Origin: Butyrivibrio sp. MB2005
GTDB lineage: Bacteria > Bacillota > Clostridia > Lachnospirales > Lachnospiraceae
NCBI RefSeq assembly: GCF_000424285.1
Contig: NZ_AUJP01000009.1
Span: 173,122-237,121, forward strand
Length of the DNA stretch: 64,000 nucleotides
Reading direction: 5' to 3'
Shown here: piece after piece, positions 9,312-18,680 of the stretch
Layout: each line of letters starts with the position of its first letter
Position numbering within the stretch: the first letter of the stretch is position 1
Made by a program: the position numbers and the translations under genes
The notes under the pieces: model-generated
The model's input: only the letters and a program-made list of their open reading frames with translations
The model's database searches: none
Told to the model about the DNA's origin: nothing

Positions 9312-9336
9312 AAGGCCCGGATTTTCCGGGCCTTTT
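9312..9336. terminator. bidirectional terminator between HD-GYP and MATE genes
   Basis: Stem AAGGCCCGG / CCGGGCCTT with an ATTTT loop, followed by a T run on the plus strand. On the minus strand it lies right after the MATE stop codon and is followed by a shorter T run, so it can serve both convergent genes. Confidence 0.85.
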
Positions 9337-10653
9337 TTATGCTGCTTTAATCCATTTTCCCTTGAAGTAATAGATTACGAAAATCACTGTGCTGACAGAC
9401 CAGGTCAGAGGATAAGCCCAGAAAATCACATTAACTACCGGGATAAGTCTGACAATTATGGTTATGTAGGTTATTCTGAGAAGGCACCAGCTGGACAGCA
9501 TGACAATCATAGGAACTGTGGTTTTTCCGGCACCCCTGTATATTCCCGCGAGGCAATGGCTAAGTGCCAACAGGAAGAAGAAAAGACTCTCTGTTCTTGC
9601 CTGGGTAGTACCGATTGCAAGTACGGCAGGCTCACTTGAGAAGATCCTTAGGAAAAGCGGTGCGAAGGCAAAAATGGCCACGCCTATAAGCTCTGCGCAT
9701 CCAACACCGATAGCACAGCCAATAACTGAACCTTTTCTGACTCTTTTGATCTCACCTGCACCAAGATTCTGACTGACGAATGTGGTCAAAGCCATGCAGA
9801 TGCAGGTTATCGGCAAAAAGACAAAGCCTTCAAGCTTGGAATAGCTGCCGCAGCCTGCCATAGCTGCTGAGCCGAAGGCGTTGATATTTGACTGTACAAC
9901 CACATTTCCTATTGCGATCACGCTATTCTGTATTCCTGTCGGAATTCCTATTTTCAGCTCTTTCCACAGAAGATTCATATCCATCTTAAGCTTACTTAGG
10001 AAAATTCTATGAGGTCCGTCGACTTTAAGCAGTTTGGCGAAGGCCAGAATGGCACTGACAAATTGTGCGATTATGGTGGCAAGCGCTGCACCTGCGATTC
10101 CAAGGCCAAAGTATTTAACAAATGCAATATCAAGAATAGTGTTTACTACGGTGCTGACAACAAGGTAATACAGCGGCCTTTTGGAATCTCCCACAGCCTG
10201 AAATACTCCGCAGCAGGCGCTATACAGAATATTGCCAAGGCCTCCGAGGAAGTATATTTTGAAGTACAACACAGAATTATCCATTACGTCAGACGGTGTT
10301 CCCATCCACCTAAGAAGGATAGGCGTGAAGAAATAGCCCCACACAGTCATCACAATTCCCATGAGTATCGCAAATGTAATTCCCGTATGGGTTGCTTTTG
10401 AAACCTCTTTGTAGTCCTTAGCGCCGTAGCTTTTGCCTATAATAACGCTGTTACCCATGAACAAGCCGTTTATAAAGCCCACCATTAAAAAGATAAGGCT
10501 TCCCGTGGTGCTGACAGCTGCCAGAGCCTCCTTACCCAGGACATTTCCCACAACAACGGAGTCTACAATGCTGTATAACTGTTGAAGAAGCTGCCCGAGA
10601 AACAGCGGAATAGCGAACATTATTAAATTCTTGGTAATAGAACCTTTAGTCAT
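9337..10653 (-). CDS. MATE family multidrug/sodium antiporter
   Basis: 438 aa, about 12 hydrophobic segments in two six-helix halves. N-terminal MTKGSITKNLIMFAIPLFLGQLLQQLYSIVDSVVVG is the characteristic first helix of bacterial MATE proteins, and the second half begins LLWKELKIGIPTGIQNSV. MATE proteins export cationic drugs or metabolites using sodium or proton gradients. Single-gene unit, convergent with the signalling operon and divergent from the SGNH gene. Confidence 0.93.
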   Translation of the reverse strand: MTKGSITKNLIMFAIPLFLGQLLQQLYSIVDSVVVGNVLGKEALAAVSTTGSLIFLMVGFINGLFMGNSVIIGKSYGAKDYKEVSKATHTGITFAILMGIVMTVWGYFFTPILLRWMGTPSDVMDNSVLYFKIYFLGGLGNILYSACCGVFQAVGDSKRPLYYLVVSTVVNTILDIAFVKYFGLGIAGAALATIIAQFVSAILAFAKLLKVDGPHRIFLSKLKMDMNLLWKELKIGIPTGIQNSVIAIGNVVVQSNINAFGSAAMAGCGSYSKLEGFVFLPITCICMALTTFVSQNLGAGEIKRVRKGSVIGCAIGVGCAELIGVAIFAFAPLFLRIFSSEPAVLAIGTTQARTESLFFFLLALSHCLAGIYRGAGKTTVPMIVMLSSWCLLRITYITIIVRLIPVVNVIFWAYPLTWSVSTVIFVIYYFKGKWIKAA

Positions 10654-10830
10654 GAAAAATTAACCATCCTTAACTGCGTCCGATTTAGGGACACAGTATT
10701 TCTTTCTATCACTTTTTTCTATTTTGTGCAATCTTTTTGCGGAAAATAGCGGATATTTGTTGACACGAAGCTGTCAGGCAATTATGCTAACAAAAAACTA
10801 TTTTTAGAAAGTGATATGGGGAATATAAAT

Positions 10831-11574
10831 ATGACTAATATTTTGGCAATCGGTAACAGTTTTTCAAGGGATGCCACAGCATATCTGTATGATATCTGTG
10901 AAAACATGGGGCTTTCAGTACATGTGGTGAATCTTTATATCGGTGGATGTTCCTTGGAGCGCCATTGGAGCAACATCGAGAGGGATGAGAAGGCATATCA
11001 GTACCAGGAAAATGGGATCTGCACTGACAGATATGTGAGCATTTCTGAAATTCTGCGCAGCAGGCCATGGGACTACATTGTGACCCAGCAGTCCAGCCAT
11101 GACAGCGGATGGCTTGATACCTACGAGCCGTTTGCAGGACTTATTTTTGATTATATTAAAAAAGAAGTTCCCGGCGCCAAAATCTGCATGCAGCAGACCT
11201 GGGCATACGAGATTGACAGTGATCATGGCTGCTTTATCAGATATAACCGCGATCAGCAGGAAATGTACAACCGTTCCAGGGCTAATTATCATGCCATAGC
11301 TGATAAATACGGCATTCAGCTGATTCCTTGCGGAGATGTGATCCAGAATATCAGAAAACATCCTGAGTTTGACGTAGCAAAGGGCGGAAAATCCATCTGC
11401 AGGGACGGCTTCCACATGCATTATCTCTATGGAAGATATGCTCTTGCTTGCACCTGGGCGAAAAATCTTCTGAATGCACCTGTTAGTGACTGCACCTATG
11501 TGCCGAAGTGCTTCGATACTGACGAAGAGGTTGATATGGAACTCCTTGCTATTGTGAAGGGTGAGATAATCTAG
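10831..11574 (+). CDS. SGNH-fold hydrolase-like protein (DUF4886 type)
   Basis: 247 aa, no signal peptide. Opens with ILAIGNSFSRDATAYLYDIC, the GxS block I of SGNH/GDSL hydrolases in DUF4886 form, and ends with RDGFHMHYLYGRYALACTW, where the catalytic His block is expected. VTQQSSHDSGW fits the middle block. Proteins of this group may deacylate carbohydrates, but the substrate is unknown. The ATG at 10831 is favoured by GGGGA 8 nt upstream; an in-frame ATG at 10816 would add five residues. Confidence 0.75.
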   Translation: MTNILAIGNSFSRDATAYLYDICENMGLSVHVVNLYIGGCSLERHWSNIERDEKAYQYQENGICTDRYVSISEILRSRPWDYIVTQQSSHDSGWLDTYEPFAGLIFDYIKKEVPGAKICMQQTWAYEIDSDHGCFIRYNRDQQEMYNRSRANYHAIADKYGIQLIPCGDVIQNIRKHPEFDVAKGGKSICRDGFHMHYLYGRYALACTWAKNLLNAPVSDCTYVPKCFDTDEEVDMELLAIVKGEII

Positions 11575-11599
11575 TCACTTACTTTCGGGGTTGCTGAAT

Positions 11600-11842
11600 A
11601 TGTATATACCAGAGCTAAAGGTTTCTATAATAGATTTTGAGACAAATGCCGGATTTATCTGTAATTATTGCAGCAAGGAAAAATCTGAGAATAAGACACG
11701 TCCGTTTTTTGATAAAACCATAAAACTGTATCCTGAACTGGTCAGTGTTCAGGATATAGCTGACAGCGCGGAGAGAGAAGCGTTTATCAGGGAGGTTGTA
11801 GTATCGATAAAATTTTATTTTCGCCCGGGAGGCTGCAATTAA
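11600..11842 (+). CDS. small hypothetical protein, 80 aa
   Basis: Starts YIPELKVSIIDFETN and contains a CxxC pair (CNYC). I recognise no family. CGGGG lies 9 nt before the ATG; a TTG at 11591 is an alternative. It follows the SGNH gene closely and its stop lies in the loop of the terminator that ends the unit. That arrangement supports a real, last gene of a two-gene transcript, but coding potential is modest. Confidence 0.45.
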   Translation: MYIPELKVSIIDFETNAGFICNYCSKEKSENKTRPFFDKTIKLYPELVSVQDIADSAEREAFIREVVVSIKFYFRPGGCN

Positions 11843-11861
11843 GCGGCTTCCCGGGCTTTTT
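11823..11861 (+). terminator. rho-independent terminator overlapping gene end
   Basis: 14-bp stem (GCCCGGGAGGCTGC / GCGGCTTCCCGGGC, two G-T wobbles), loop AATTAA containing the preceding gene's stop, followed by five T. Confidence 0.85.
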
Positions 11862-11918
11862 ATGTGCGTTAATTTTTCAGGCAGAAACCTTTCATGTGAA
11901 AAAATTTACGAAAAACAG

Positions 11919-11970
11919 TTGACAATGAATGCGAAGTGTATTATTGTACTATACAGCTAATACAATAATA
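11919..11970 (+). promoter_or_regulatory. promoter plus GntR operator
   Basis: TTGACA (11919-11924), 17-bp spacer, TATTGT (11942-11947). A perfect 10-bp inverted repeat, TATTATTGTA at 11939-11948 and TACAATAATA at 11961-11970, overlaps the -10 and reaches nearly to the ribosome site of the GntR gene. A dimer bound here would block transcription, giving autorepression of the whole operon. Confidence 0.8.
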
Positions 11971-11989
11971 CATGAAAGGAGCAAATGCC

Positions 11990-12352
11990 ATGCCATGGAA
12001 TCTTGACTCGGATCGCCCGATCTTTATACAGATTGTGGAGCATCTTCAATATGATATTGTTTCAGGCTATTATCAGCCGGGGCAGAGACTGCCCAGTGTT
12101 CGCGATCTTGCTGCAGAAGCGGCGGTGAATCCCAACACGATGCAGAGGGCACTCAGCGAACTTGAGAGAGATGGATATATGCATTCAGAACGTACCAGTG
12201 GTCGATTTATTACGGAGGATAAAGGCATGATTGATGAACTGAAAAAGCAGCTGGCAACAGCGCAGATTGAAGTTTTTCTGGAGACCATGAAGAGACTTGG
12301 ACTTAGTAACGATGAGATCCAGGTACTTGTTAAAGAAAGCATGAAGGAGTAA
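11990..12352 (+). CDS. GntR family regulator, YtrA subfamily
   Basis: 120 aa, a winged-helix domain with only a short helical tail, the layout of YtrA-type repressors that control adjacent ABC exporters. Motifs: PIFIQIVEHLQYDIVSGYYQPGQRLPSVRDLA, NPNTMQRALSELERDGY. The ATG at 11990 is chosen because AAAGGAG lies 8 nt upstream; the longer frame from 11972 starts before it. Four bases separate its stop from the ABC ATPase gene. YtrA systems often respond to cell-envelope antibiotics; here the inducer is unknown. Confidence 0.92.
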   Translation: MPWNLDSDRPIFIQIVEHLQYDIVSGYYQPGQRLPSVRDLAAEAAVNPNTMQRALSELERDGYMHSERTSGRFITEDKGMIDELKKQLATAQIEVFLETMKRLGLSNDEIQVLVKESMKE

Positions 12353-12356
12353 CAGT

Positions 12357-13055
12357 ATGAGCAAATTAGTTGATATTAAGGGGTTAACCAAGAACTATGA
12401 ATCCATTACTGCTCTGTACAATGTAAATCTTGAGCTGGAAAGCGGTCATATCGTGGGACTTCTTGGACCTAACGGAAGCGGTAAGACCACACTTATCAAG
12501 ATACTGTGCGGACTTTTACAGCCCACATCAGGACTTGTACAGGTAGATGGACACAACATCGGCGTAGAGACCAAAAGCGTAGTTTCATATCTGCCGGATC
12601 AGACTTATCTTGACGGCAACATGACAATTCGCGACATTTTCGCGCTGTTTGTGGATTTTTACAGAGATTTTGATATAAATCGTGCATATAATATGCTGAA
12701 TGTTTTAAGGATAAATCCTGACGCCAAGTTGAAGACACTGTCGAAGGGTAATAAGGAGAAGGTTCAGCTGATTCTGGTAATGAGCCGCCGCGCTAAGCTC
12801 TATGTGCTGGATGAGCCCATTGCAGGTGTAGATCCCGCAGCCAGAGATTTTATCCTGAACACTATTATTTCCAACTATGATCCCAGCGCAACGATTCTGA
12901 TCTCCACACATCTTATTTCAGATGTCGAGAGCATACTTGATGATGTTATTTTCCTGCAGTATGGACAGATCGCATTACATGCTTCTGTTGATGAGATCCG
13001 AAGCAGAGAAGGTAAGTCGGTAGATGCATTGTTTAGGGAGGTATACAGATGTTAG
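12357..13055 (+). CDS. ABC transporter ATP-binding protein
   Basis: 232 aa nucleotide-binding subunit. Walker A GPNGSGKTT, signature TLSKGNKEKVQ (a degenerate LSGGQ: S then K at its second and third positions), Walker B LYVLDEPIAGVD and H-loop STHLI. Similar to YtrB/BcrA-type ATPases. Its 3' end overlaps the permease gene by 7 nt, so the two are translationally coupled. Confidence 0.93.
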   Translation: MSKLVDIKGLTKNYESITALYNVNLELESGHIVGLLGPNGSGKTTLIKILCGLLQPTSGLVQVDGHNIGVETKSVVSYLPDQTYLDGNMTIRDIFALFVDFYRDFDINRAYNMLNVLRINPDAKLKTLSKGNKEKVQLILVMSRRAKLYVLDEPIAGVDPAARDFILNTIISNYDPSATILISTHLISDVESILDDVIFLQYGQIALHASVDEIRSREGKSVDALFREVYRC

Positions 13056-13873
13056 GAAAACTTATAAAACACGAATTTAAGGCTACCTGGAAATACTTTG
13101 TAGCCATAGATGCCATCGCTATTGTGGTAGGTTTTATTGCAGCCATCGTGGGATACGGGGTTGCCGGTAATATAGACGATCTTCCGGCCACCATGATAAT
13201 TCTTCTTTCACTTGGACTTGCGGGATATGTATTTGCTTTGGTTTCTGCGGCAGTCCTTACTACAGTTTTGAATGTAGTGCGCTATTATCGCAGCCTTTAC
13301 ACAGCAGAGGGTTATCTGACATTTACCCTTCCGGCTACTACCACTGAGATATTGTCTGCCAAGATGCTGGTAGCTATAATCTGGCAGTTTATCATGGCCC
13401 TTAGCCTTTTCATAAGCATTTCCCTGTTGGTTGGAAGCTTCCTTTTGTATGGCAGCATTCATGATCTATTTGATATCCAGGAGTTCCTGGATGGGGTCGT
13501 GTACAGTTTCATGGAAATGCTTGGAATTATAGGCTTCTGGGGTACACTTCGCTATCTCTTCAACGTTCTGATGACGATAGTATTTAACATGTTGATATTC
13601 TTCTTTGCTATCAGCATTGGACAGCTGTGGCAGAAGCATAAGATTCTTGGCTCCATTATCGCGTTTTTCACTACACGCTTCGTAATGGGAATATTCGGAT
13701 TCGCAGTAAATATGATGTCCGGAGCTTTCAGTATGTTATATGACAGTGCTACGGATCCCGGCAAATACTTCTCACATACTACGATAGTAAGCCTGTTTAT
13801 CAGTGTTGTGGCATCTGTGATAATGTACGTTGCCAGCATCTGGATCACCGACAAAAAGCTGAATCTTGACTAA
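13049..13873 (+). CDS. ABC transporter permease of the GntR-ABC operon
   Basis: 274 aa with six to seven hydrophobic segments, beginning MLGKLIKHEFKATWKYF, a start seen in ABC-2-type permeases encoded beside YtrA regulators. With the ATPase it forms a probable exporter or envelope-stress transporter. Substrate unknown. It overlaps the ATPase gene and ends the operon. Confidence 0.85.
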   Translation: MLGKLIKHEFKATWKYFVAIDAIAIVVGFIAAIVGYGVAGNIDDLPATMIILLSLGLAGYVFALVSAAVLTTVLNVVRYYRSLYTAEGYLTFTLPATTTEILSAKMLVAIIWQFIMALSLFISISLLVGSFLLYGSIHDLFDIQEFLDGVVYSFMEMLGIIGFWGTLRYLFNVLMTIVFNMLIFFFAISIGQLWQKHKILGSIIAFFTTRFVMGIFGFAVNMMSGAFSMLYDSATDPGKYFSHTTIVSLFISVVASVIMYVASIWITDKKLNLD

Positions 13874-14073
13874 TTGCATTTATTCCAGAAATCCACGCTT
13901 GATGCGGATTTTATGAGAACAGGAATAAAACTACATACATAACAAGATTTGCAAGGTTGATAACAATCCTTTCAATTGGAAAAAAAGTGCCAAAGACTTA
14001 GTATATTTGCAGAAGACAAACTCACTACGAGATTTGATATTTTCAGATATACAAAGTTGGAGGTACTTTTTTT

Positions 14074-15150
14074 ATGGAAATGACACTTAGATGGTACGGA
14101 AAAGAGTTCGATACCGTAACTCTTGAGCAGATTCGTCAGATTCCCGGCGTTAAGGGCGTTATCACTACTTTATATGACACTAAGCCCGGTGAAGTATGGT
14201 CAAGAGAACGCATTAAGGCCATGAAGGACGAGGTAGAGGCTGCAGGCCTTAAGGTTGCAGGTATCGAGAGCGTTAATGTTCACGAGGACATCAAGCTTGG
14301 CAAGCCCTCAAGGGACCAGCTTATTGATAACTACATCGAGACACTTAAGAACCTTGGTGAAGAAGACATTCACATGGTTTGCTACAATTTCATGCCTGTG
14401 TTTGACTGGACAAGAACAGAGCTTGCAAGAAAAAGAGCAGATGGTTCAACAGTTCTTGCATACACTCAGGAGGCTGTAGATGCTCTGGTTCCCGAGGAGA
14501 TGTTTAACTCAATCTCATCAGATACCAACGGAAGCATCATGCCCGGCTGGGAGCCCGACAGACTTGCTCACGTTAAGGAGCTTTTCGAGGAATATAAGGA
14601 CATTACAGATGAGGATCTTTTCGAGAATCTTAAGTATTTCCTTGAGAGAATCATGCCTGTTTGCGATAAATACGACATCAACATGGCTATTCATCCCGAT
14701 GATCCCGCATGGCCCGTTTTCGGACTTCCCAGAATCATCATCAACAAGGAAAACATTCATCGCATGATGAAGATGGTTGATAATCCGCACAATGGCGTTA
14801 CATTCTGCTCAGGTTCCTACGGCACAAACCTTGAAAATGACCTTCCTGACATGATCAGAAGCCTCAAGGGACGCATTCATTTTGCACATGTAAGAAATCT
14901 TAAGTTCAACTCACCTACGGATTTCGAGGAAGCTGCTCATCTTTCATCAGATGGAAGCTTTGATATGTACGAGATTGTTAAGGCTCTTTACGATATCGGC
15001 TTTACAGGCCCCATCAGACCTGACCACGGCCGCATGATCTGGGGCGAAAAGGCAATGCCCGGCTACGGTCTCTACGACAGAGCGCTTGGTGCTACATACA
15101 TCAACGGTCTCTGGGAAGCAATCGAGAAAAGTCACGAGAGAGGTGTTTGA
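14074..15150 (+). CDS. uxuA: mannonate dehydratase
   Basis: 358 aa, matching UxuA along its length: MTLRWYGKEFDTVTLEQIRQIPGVKGVITTLYD, then KVAGIESVNVHEDIKLG, HMVCYNFMPVFDWTRT, AIHPDDPAWPVFGLPRI and IRPDHGRMIWGE. It dehydrates D-mannonate to 2-keto-3-deoxygluconate in the cytoplasm, the pathway that uses glucuronate from xylan or pectin. Catalytic metal ligands Cys/His/Asp are expected within FCSGSYGTN, HVRNLK and PDHGR. It is coupled to the uxuB gene, which begins 3 nt after its stop. Confidence 0.95.
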   Translation: MEMTLRWYGKEFDTVTLEQIRQIPGVKGVITTLYDTKPGEVWSRERIKAMKDEVEAAGLKVAGIESVNVHEDIKLGKPSRDQLIDNYIETLKNLGEEDIHMVCYNFMPVFDWTRTELARKRADGSTVLAYTQEAVDALVPEEMFNSISSDTNGSIMPGWEPDRLAHVKELFEEYKDITDEDLFENLKYFLERIMPVCDKYDINMAIHPDDPAWPVFGLPRIIINKENIHRMMKMVDNPHNGVTFCSGSYGTNLENDLPDMIRSLKGRIHFAHVRNLKFNSPTDFEEAAHLSSDGSFDMYEIVKALYDIGFTGPIRPDHGRMIWGEKAMPGYGLYDRALGATYINGLWEAIEKSHERGV

Positions 15151-15152
15151 AG

Positions 15153-16655
15153 ATGTTAAAGCTCACAAATGAAGGAATTAAAGATAAAAAAGCATGGGAA
15201 GAGAAGGGCTACAAGCTCCCTTCCTATGACAGAGAAAAAATGATAGAGAATACCAGGAAAAATCCCACCTGGATTCACTTTGGTGCCGGCAATATTTTTA
15301 GGGCTTTTCAGGCAAATGTATGCGAAAAGCTCCTTGATGAAGGCGTTATAGACACAGGACTTATCGTGGCTGAGGGCTACGACTACGAGATCATTGAAAA
15401 ATACAACAGACCTTCTGATGATCTCAGCATTCTTGCTACTCTTAAGGCAGACGGAACTGTTGAGAAGAAGGTAATCGGTTCTATTGCAGAGTCCTGCATC
15501 CTTGATGAGGAAAATGAGAAGGAAATCGAGCGACTTCGTGAGATTTTCAGAGCTCCTTCCCTTCAGATCGTAAGCTTTACCATCACTGAGAAGGGCTATA
15601 AGACAAGAGCTTACATGGATAAGGTTGTAGGCCTTCTCCTTGAGAGATACAAGGCAGGAAAGCTCCCTGTTTCCGTTGTAAGTATGGATAACTGCTCACA
15701 CAACGGCGATAAGCTTAAGGAGGCTGTTCTTGAGATAGCAGGAGAGTGGGCAGCTGCAGGAAAATGCGATGCTGATTTCTCCGCATATCTTCAGGATGCT
15801 TCTCTTGTGGCATTTCCCCTTACAATGATCGACAAGATCACACCCCGTCCGGATGATACAGTTAAGGAGATGCTTAAGGCTGACGGCCTTGAAAACGCAG
15901 AGCCCATCGTTACTTCCAAGCACACCTACGTTGCTCCTTTTGTAAATGCTGAGGAGACCGAGTACCTTGTTATCGAGGACAAATTCCCCAACGGCAGAGC
16001 GGCTTATGAGAAGGGCGGATTTATTTTCACAGACAGAGAGACTGTTGATAAAACTGAGAGAATGAAGGTTTGCACATGCCTTAATCCTCTTCACACAGCC
16101 CTTGCTATTTTCGGCTGCATGCTTGGTTATAAGACAATTCATGATGAAATGGACGACGCAGACCTTAAGAAGCTGGTTACAACCCTTGGAAAAGACGAGG
16201 GAATGAAAGTTGTGGTTGATCCTAAGGTGCTTTCACCTCAGGAATTCCTGGATGCAGTCCTCACAAAGAGACTTCCCAATCCTTTCATGCCTGATACACC
16301 TCAGAGAATTGCCTGCGACACTTCACAGAAGCTACCTATCCGCTTTGGCGAGACAATAAAGGCCTACAGGAAGGATTCTTCCCTTAATACAGCAGACCTT
16401 AAGGTGGTTGCCCTGGTTATAGCAGGTTATCTCAGATATCTTGAGGGAATCGATGATGAAGGCAATGCCTTCGAGCAGAGTCCTGATCCGCTTCTTGATG
16501 AGCTTAAGGCACTTTCTCCCGAGGAAGTTCTTAAGAGAGAAGATGTATTTGGTGTAAATCTTTACGAAGATGACCTTGCAGAGAGAGCAATGGAGCTCTA
16601 CAAGCAGATGCAGGGTGCAGGAAACATTAGAAAAACTATTAAAAGTATTGTATAA
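15153..16655 (+). CDS. uxuB: fructuronate reductase / mannitol dehydrogenase family
   Basis: 500 aa long-chain polyol dehydrogenase: WIHFGAGNIFRAFQA near the start (NAD-binding), VVSMDNCSHNGDKL and the C-terminal PFMPDTPQRIACDTSQKLPIRFG (substrate helix). Next to uxuA, it should reduce D-fructuronate to D-mannonate. The ATG at 15153 has GAGAGAGG 9 nt upstream; a TTG at 15147 overlapping the uxuA stop is less likely. The hexuronate isomerase (uxaC) and KDG kinase/aldolase are not in this window. Confidence 0.93.
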   Translation: MLKLTNEGIKDKKAWEEKGYKLPSYDREKMIENTRKNPTWIHFGAGNIFRAFQANVCEKLLDEGVIDTGLIVAEGYDYEIIEKYNRPSDDLSILATLKADGTVEKKVIGSIAESCILDEENEKEIERLREIFRAPSLQIVSFTITEKGYKTRAYMDKVVGLLLERYKAGKLPVSVVSMDNCSHNGDKLKEAVLEIAGEWAAAGKCDADFSAYLQDASLVAFPLTMIDKITPRPDDTVKEMLKADGLENAEPIVTSKHTYVAPFVNAEETEYLVIEDKFPNGRAAYEKGGFIFTDRETVDKTERMKVCTCLNPLHTALAIFGCMLGYKTIHDEMDDADLKKLVTTLGKDEGMKVVVDPKVLSPQEFLDAVLTKRLPNPFMPDTPQRIACDTSQKLPIRFGETIKAYRKDSSLNTADLKVVALVIAGYLRYLEGIDDEGNAFEQSPDPLLDELKALSPEEVLKREDVFGVNLYEDDLAERAMELYKQMQGAGNIRKTIKSIV

Positions 16656-16710
16656 CCCCTAAAAACGCTAAAAAGGGGCAGTAAACGTAAAAAATCGCAA
16701 AATTTCACTA

Positions 16711-16740
16711 AAAAACTCCGGCGCTGGCGCCGGAGTTTTT
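16711..16740. terminator. bidirectional terminator between uxuB and BspA-like gene
   Basis: A run of A, then ACTCCGGCGC / GCGCCGGAGT paired around TG, then five T; symmetric A/T flanks let it work for both convergent genes. Confidence 0.9.
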
Positions 16741-16775
16741 ATATAGGTACGCCTTACGGCGTAGGACTATAGGTT

Positions 16776-18491
16776 TTAAGCAGTTCTCATCTTGAAAGCA
16801 GAGAATTTTCCGCCGGCCTTCTGAATCTTCTTAACCAGCTTGTTGTACTTTGACTTGCCGGTAGATCTAAGAAGGAACATTGTACCATTATCTGCGGACT
16901 TAAATGCGTTCTTGCCAACCTTGTTGATCTTATTGCCAAGAGTTTCAACATAAACGAGCTTGGTCTTGCCGGAGAAGGCCTCTGCGCCTATCTCTTTAAC
17001 ATAACAACCGATTGTTACGGATTCCAGCTTCTTGCACTTCTTGAAAGCATTTTTCTCGATTTTGGTTACATTGTAGACTTTTCCGTCTATTGTAACTGTT
17101 GAAGGGATTACAGCGTTCTTAATGTTTGTCTTGGTGCATTTTACAAGCGTAACGGTGTTTGTACCTGTAACCTTGTACTTATAGTTCTTTGTGTCTTTTG
17201 GAATGTCATTTAATGTAACGCTGTAGTTTACTGTGGTCTCATCAAGATCTGTGCTCTTTTTATAAACAAGAGTAATGGTCAAAGCTCTGCTTGTGCCCTT
17301 GCCGTTCTTGGTGAGAGTGAAGTATGGTGTGCTCTTTGACCACTCGGTCCATGTAAATGCACTGTTATCGTCAGGAGCGATTGTAGCTGACTTAAGTATG
17401 CCGCTAAGGTTCTTAAGCTCGTTGTTGTACTTAAATACAGGAACGATATTTACAGTCTGCTCATCCTGAGTCAGTGTTGTACGGGTAACGGTGTTATCGG
17501 AGTTAAGAACTGCAACGCCGAGGTTTGCTGCGTTACCAAGCAGGCTATGATTGTATTTCTTGAGCTTACTGCGTGTATTCTTGGCTGTGCCTGTAGAATT
17601 AGAGAATTCTGTGCAATAATCAACTCTGGTTAAACCATCGCTCTTCATTTCCCTTGAAGAAATGTTGAATCTTGAGTTTACCAGGTTAATCTTACTCTGA
17701 TCGCAGTTCACAAGATCTGTCTCATATCTGCTGCTTCCGATCTTTACCTGATTCCAGCACTTTGTTGCACTGAATAGAATGTTGTTGTCGATATCGACCT
17801 CATCAAGCAGAAGAGAGAAGGCTGCAGCGTAGCCCTGTGAGGATGCTTTGTGCCATACAAGTGCGCCATAAGCGGTATTTCTCAGGTCATAGCTGTCGAT
17901 TTTGATGTTGTTGTAGGTTGTGTTGTTTAATAAGTAGTTTGCGATTTTTACTTCATTATCAAACTCTTCATCGTCCTCATCAAAGTTCTTTTTGATTCTC
18001 TTGATGGCGTTCTTCAGTCTCTTACGCTGATAGGAGTATTCATCCTCATCGGTTCTCTGAAGATAAGCAAAACAGCTGTATTTGCCTGATTCAGCCTTCA
18101 CATAGAGGAATTTGATCTGAGCCATAGCGCCGTCAAGCTCTAAAGGATTAGCGTAGATGTAGGCGCGTCTTGCGTATTTCAGATCGGAATCTGCGTATTT
18201 TTTCTTGGATTCTAAACCTGAGTACATTGTAAAGAAATTGGAAGTGCCGTATTCCTTCATGTTGGAAGCAGTGATCTCTGAGCCATAGCCCATGATCTTT
18301 GAATCCAGATACACGTATGCATCATAGATTTTCTGCTCGTTTTCATTGAGATTGCTTCTGATATTGTCAGATGCGGCAGCTGCCGTAATAGTGTTTGTGC
18401 CAAGTGTCGCTACGGGCAAAATGGTCACAAATAATACGATCGCGAGAATGAAAGTACTTATTCTGCGAAAGGTGTTGCAAAACTTCTTCAT
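16776..18491 (-). CDS. secreted BspA-like protein with degenerate transglutaminase-like domain
   Basis: 571 aa with a type-I signal peptide (cleavage near A40, TAAAASDN). Residues about 180-265 follow the bacterial transglutaminase-like pattern (AYGALVWHKASSQGYAAAFSLLLD then KCWNQVKIG), but the usual catalytic Cys before QGYA is S218 and the usual His of HxWN is K244, so it is probably inactive. The C-terminal third carries BspA-type leucine-rich repeats (VTKIEKNAFKKCKKLESVTIG, EIGAEAFSGKTKL). No LPXTG anchor is visible. A surface or secreted binding role is inferred. Confidence 0.75.
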   Translation of the reverse strand: MKKFCNTFRRISTFILAIVLFVTILPVATLGTNTITAAAASDNIRSNLNENEQKIYDAYVYLDSKIMGYGSEITASNMKEYGTSNFFTMYSGLESKKKYADSDLKYARRAYIYANPLELDGAMAQIKFLYVKAESGKYSCFAYLQRTDEDEYSYQRKRLKNAIKRIKKNFDEDDEEFDNEVKIANYLLNNTTYNNIKIDSYDLRNTAYGALVWHKASSQGYAAAFSLLLDEVDIDNNILFSATKCWNQVKIGSSRYETDLVNCDQSKINLVNSRFNISSREMKSDGLTRVDYCTEFSNSTGTAKNTRSKLKKYNHSLLGNAANLGVAVLNSDNTVTRTTLTQDEQTVNIVPVFKYNNELKNLSGILKSATIAPDDNSAFTWTEWSKSTPYFTLTKNGKGTSRALTITLVYKKSTDLDETTVNYSVTLNDIPKDTKNYKYKVTGTNTVTLVKCTKTNIKNAVIPSTVTIDGKVYNVTKIEKNAFKKCKKLESVTIGCYVKEIGAEAFSGKTKLVYVETLGNKINKVGKNAFKSADNGTMFLLRSTGKSKYNKLVKKIQKAGGKFSAFKMRTA

Positions 18492-18624
18492 AACTAACCT
18501 CCATTTTTTCTAATAATTGTATCTATATTTTACTATTTGCTTCGGGAAATTTCTATCGGGATTTCGATAAGAAAGAAGATTTTCCAGATTCTTGAAAGGG
18601 CAGAAATATGAAGGGCGAAGACGA

Positions 18625-18659
18625 CAAAAAAGGCGACATCCCATACGGAATGCCGCCTT
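18625..18659 (-). terminator. terminator of the APC permease gene
   Basis: Read on the minus strand: AAGGCGGCAT and ATGTCGCCTT pair (one G-T) around a 10-nt loop and are followed by six T. It lies 20 bp beyond the permease stop. Confidence 0.85.
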
Positions 18660-18680
18660 CATATAGCTGAATATTAGGTT

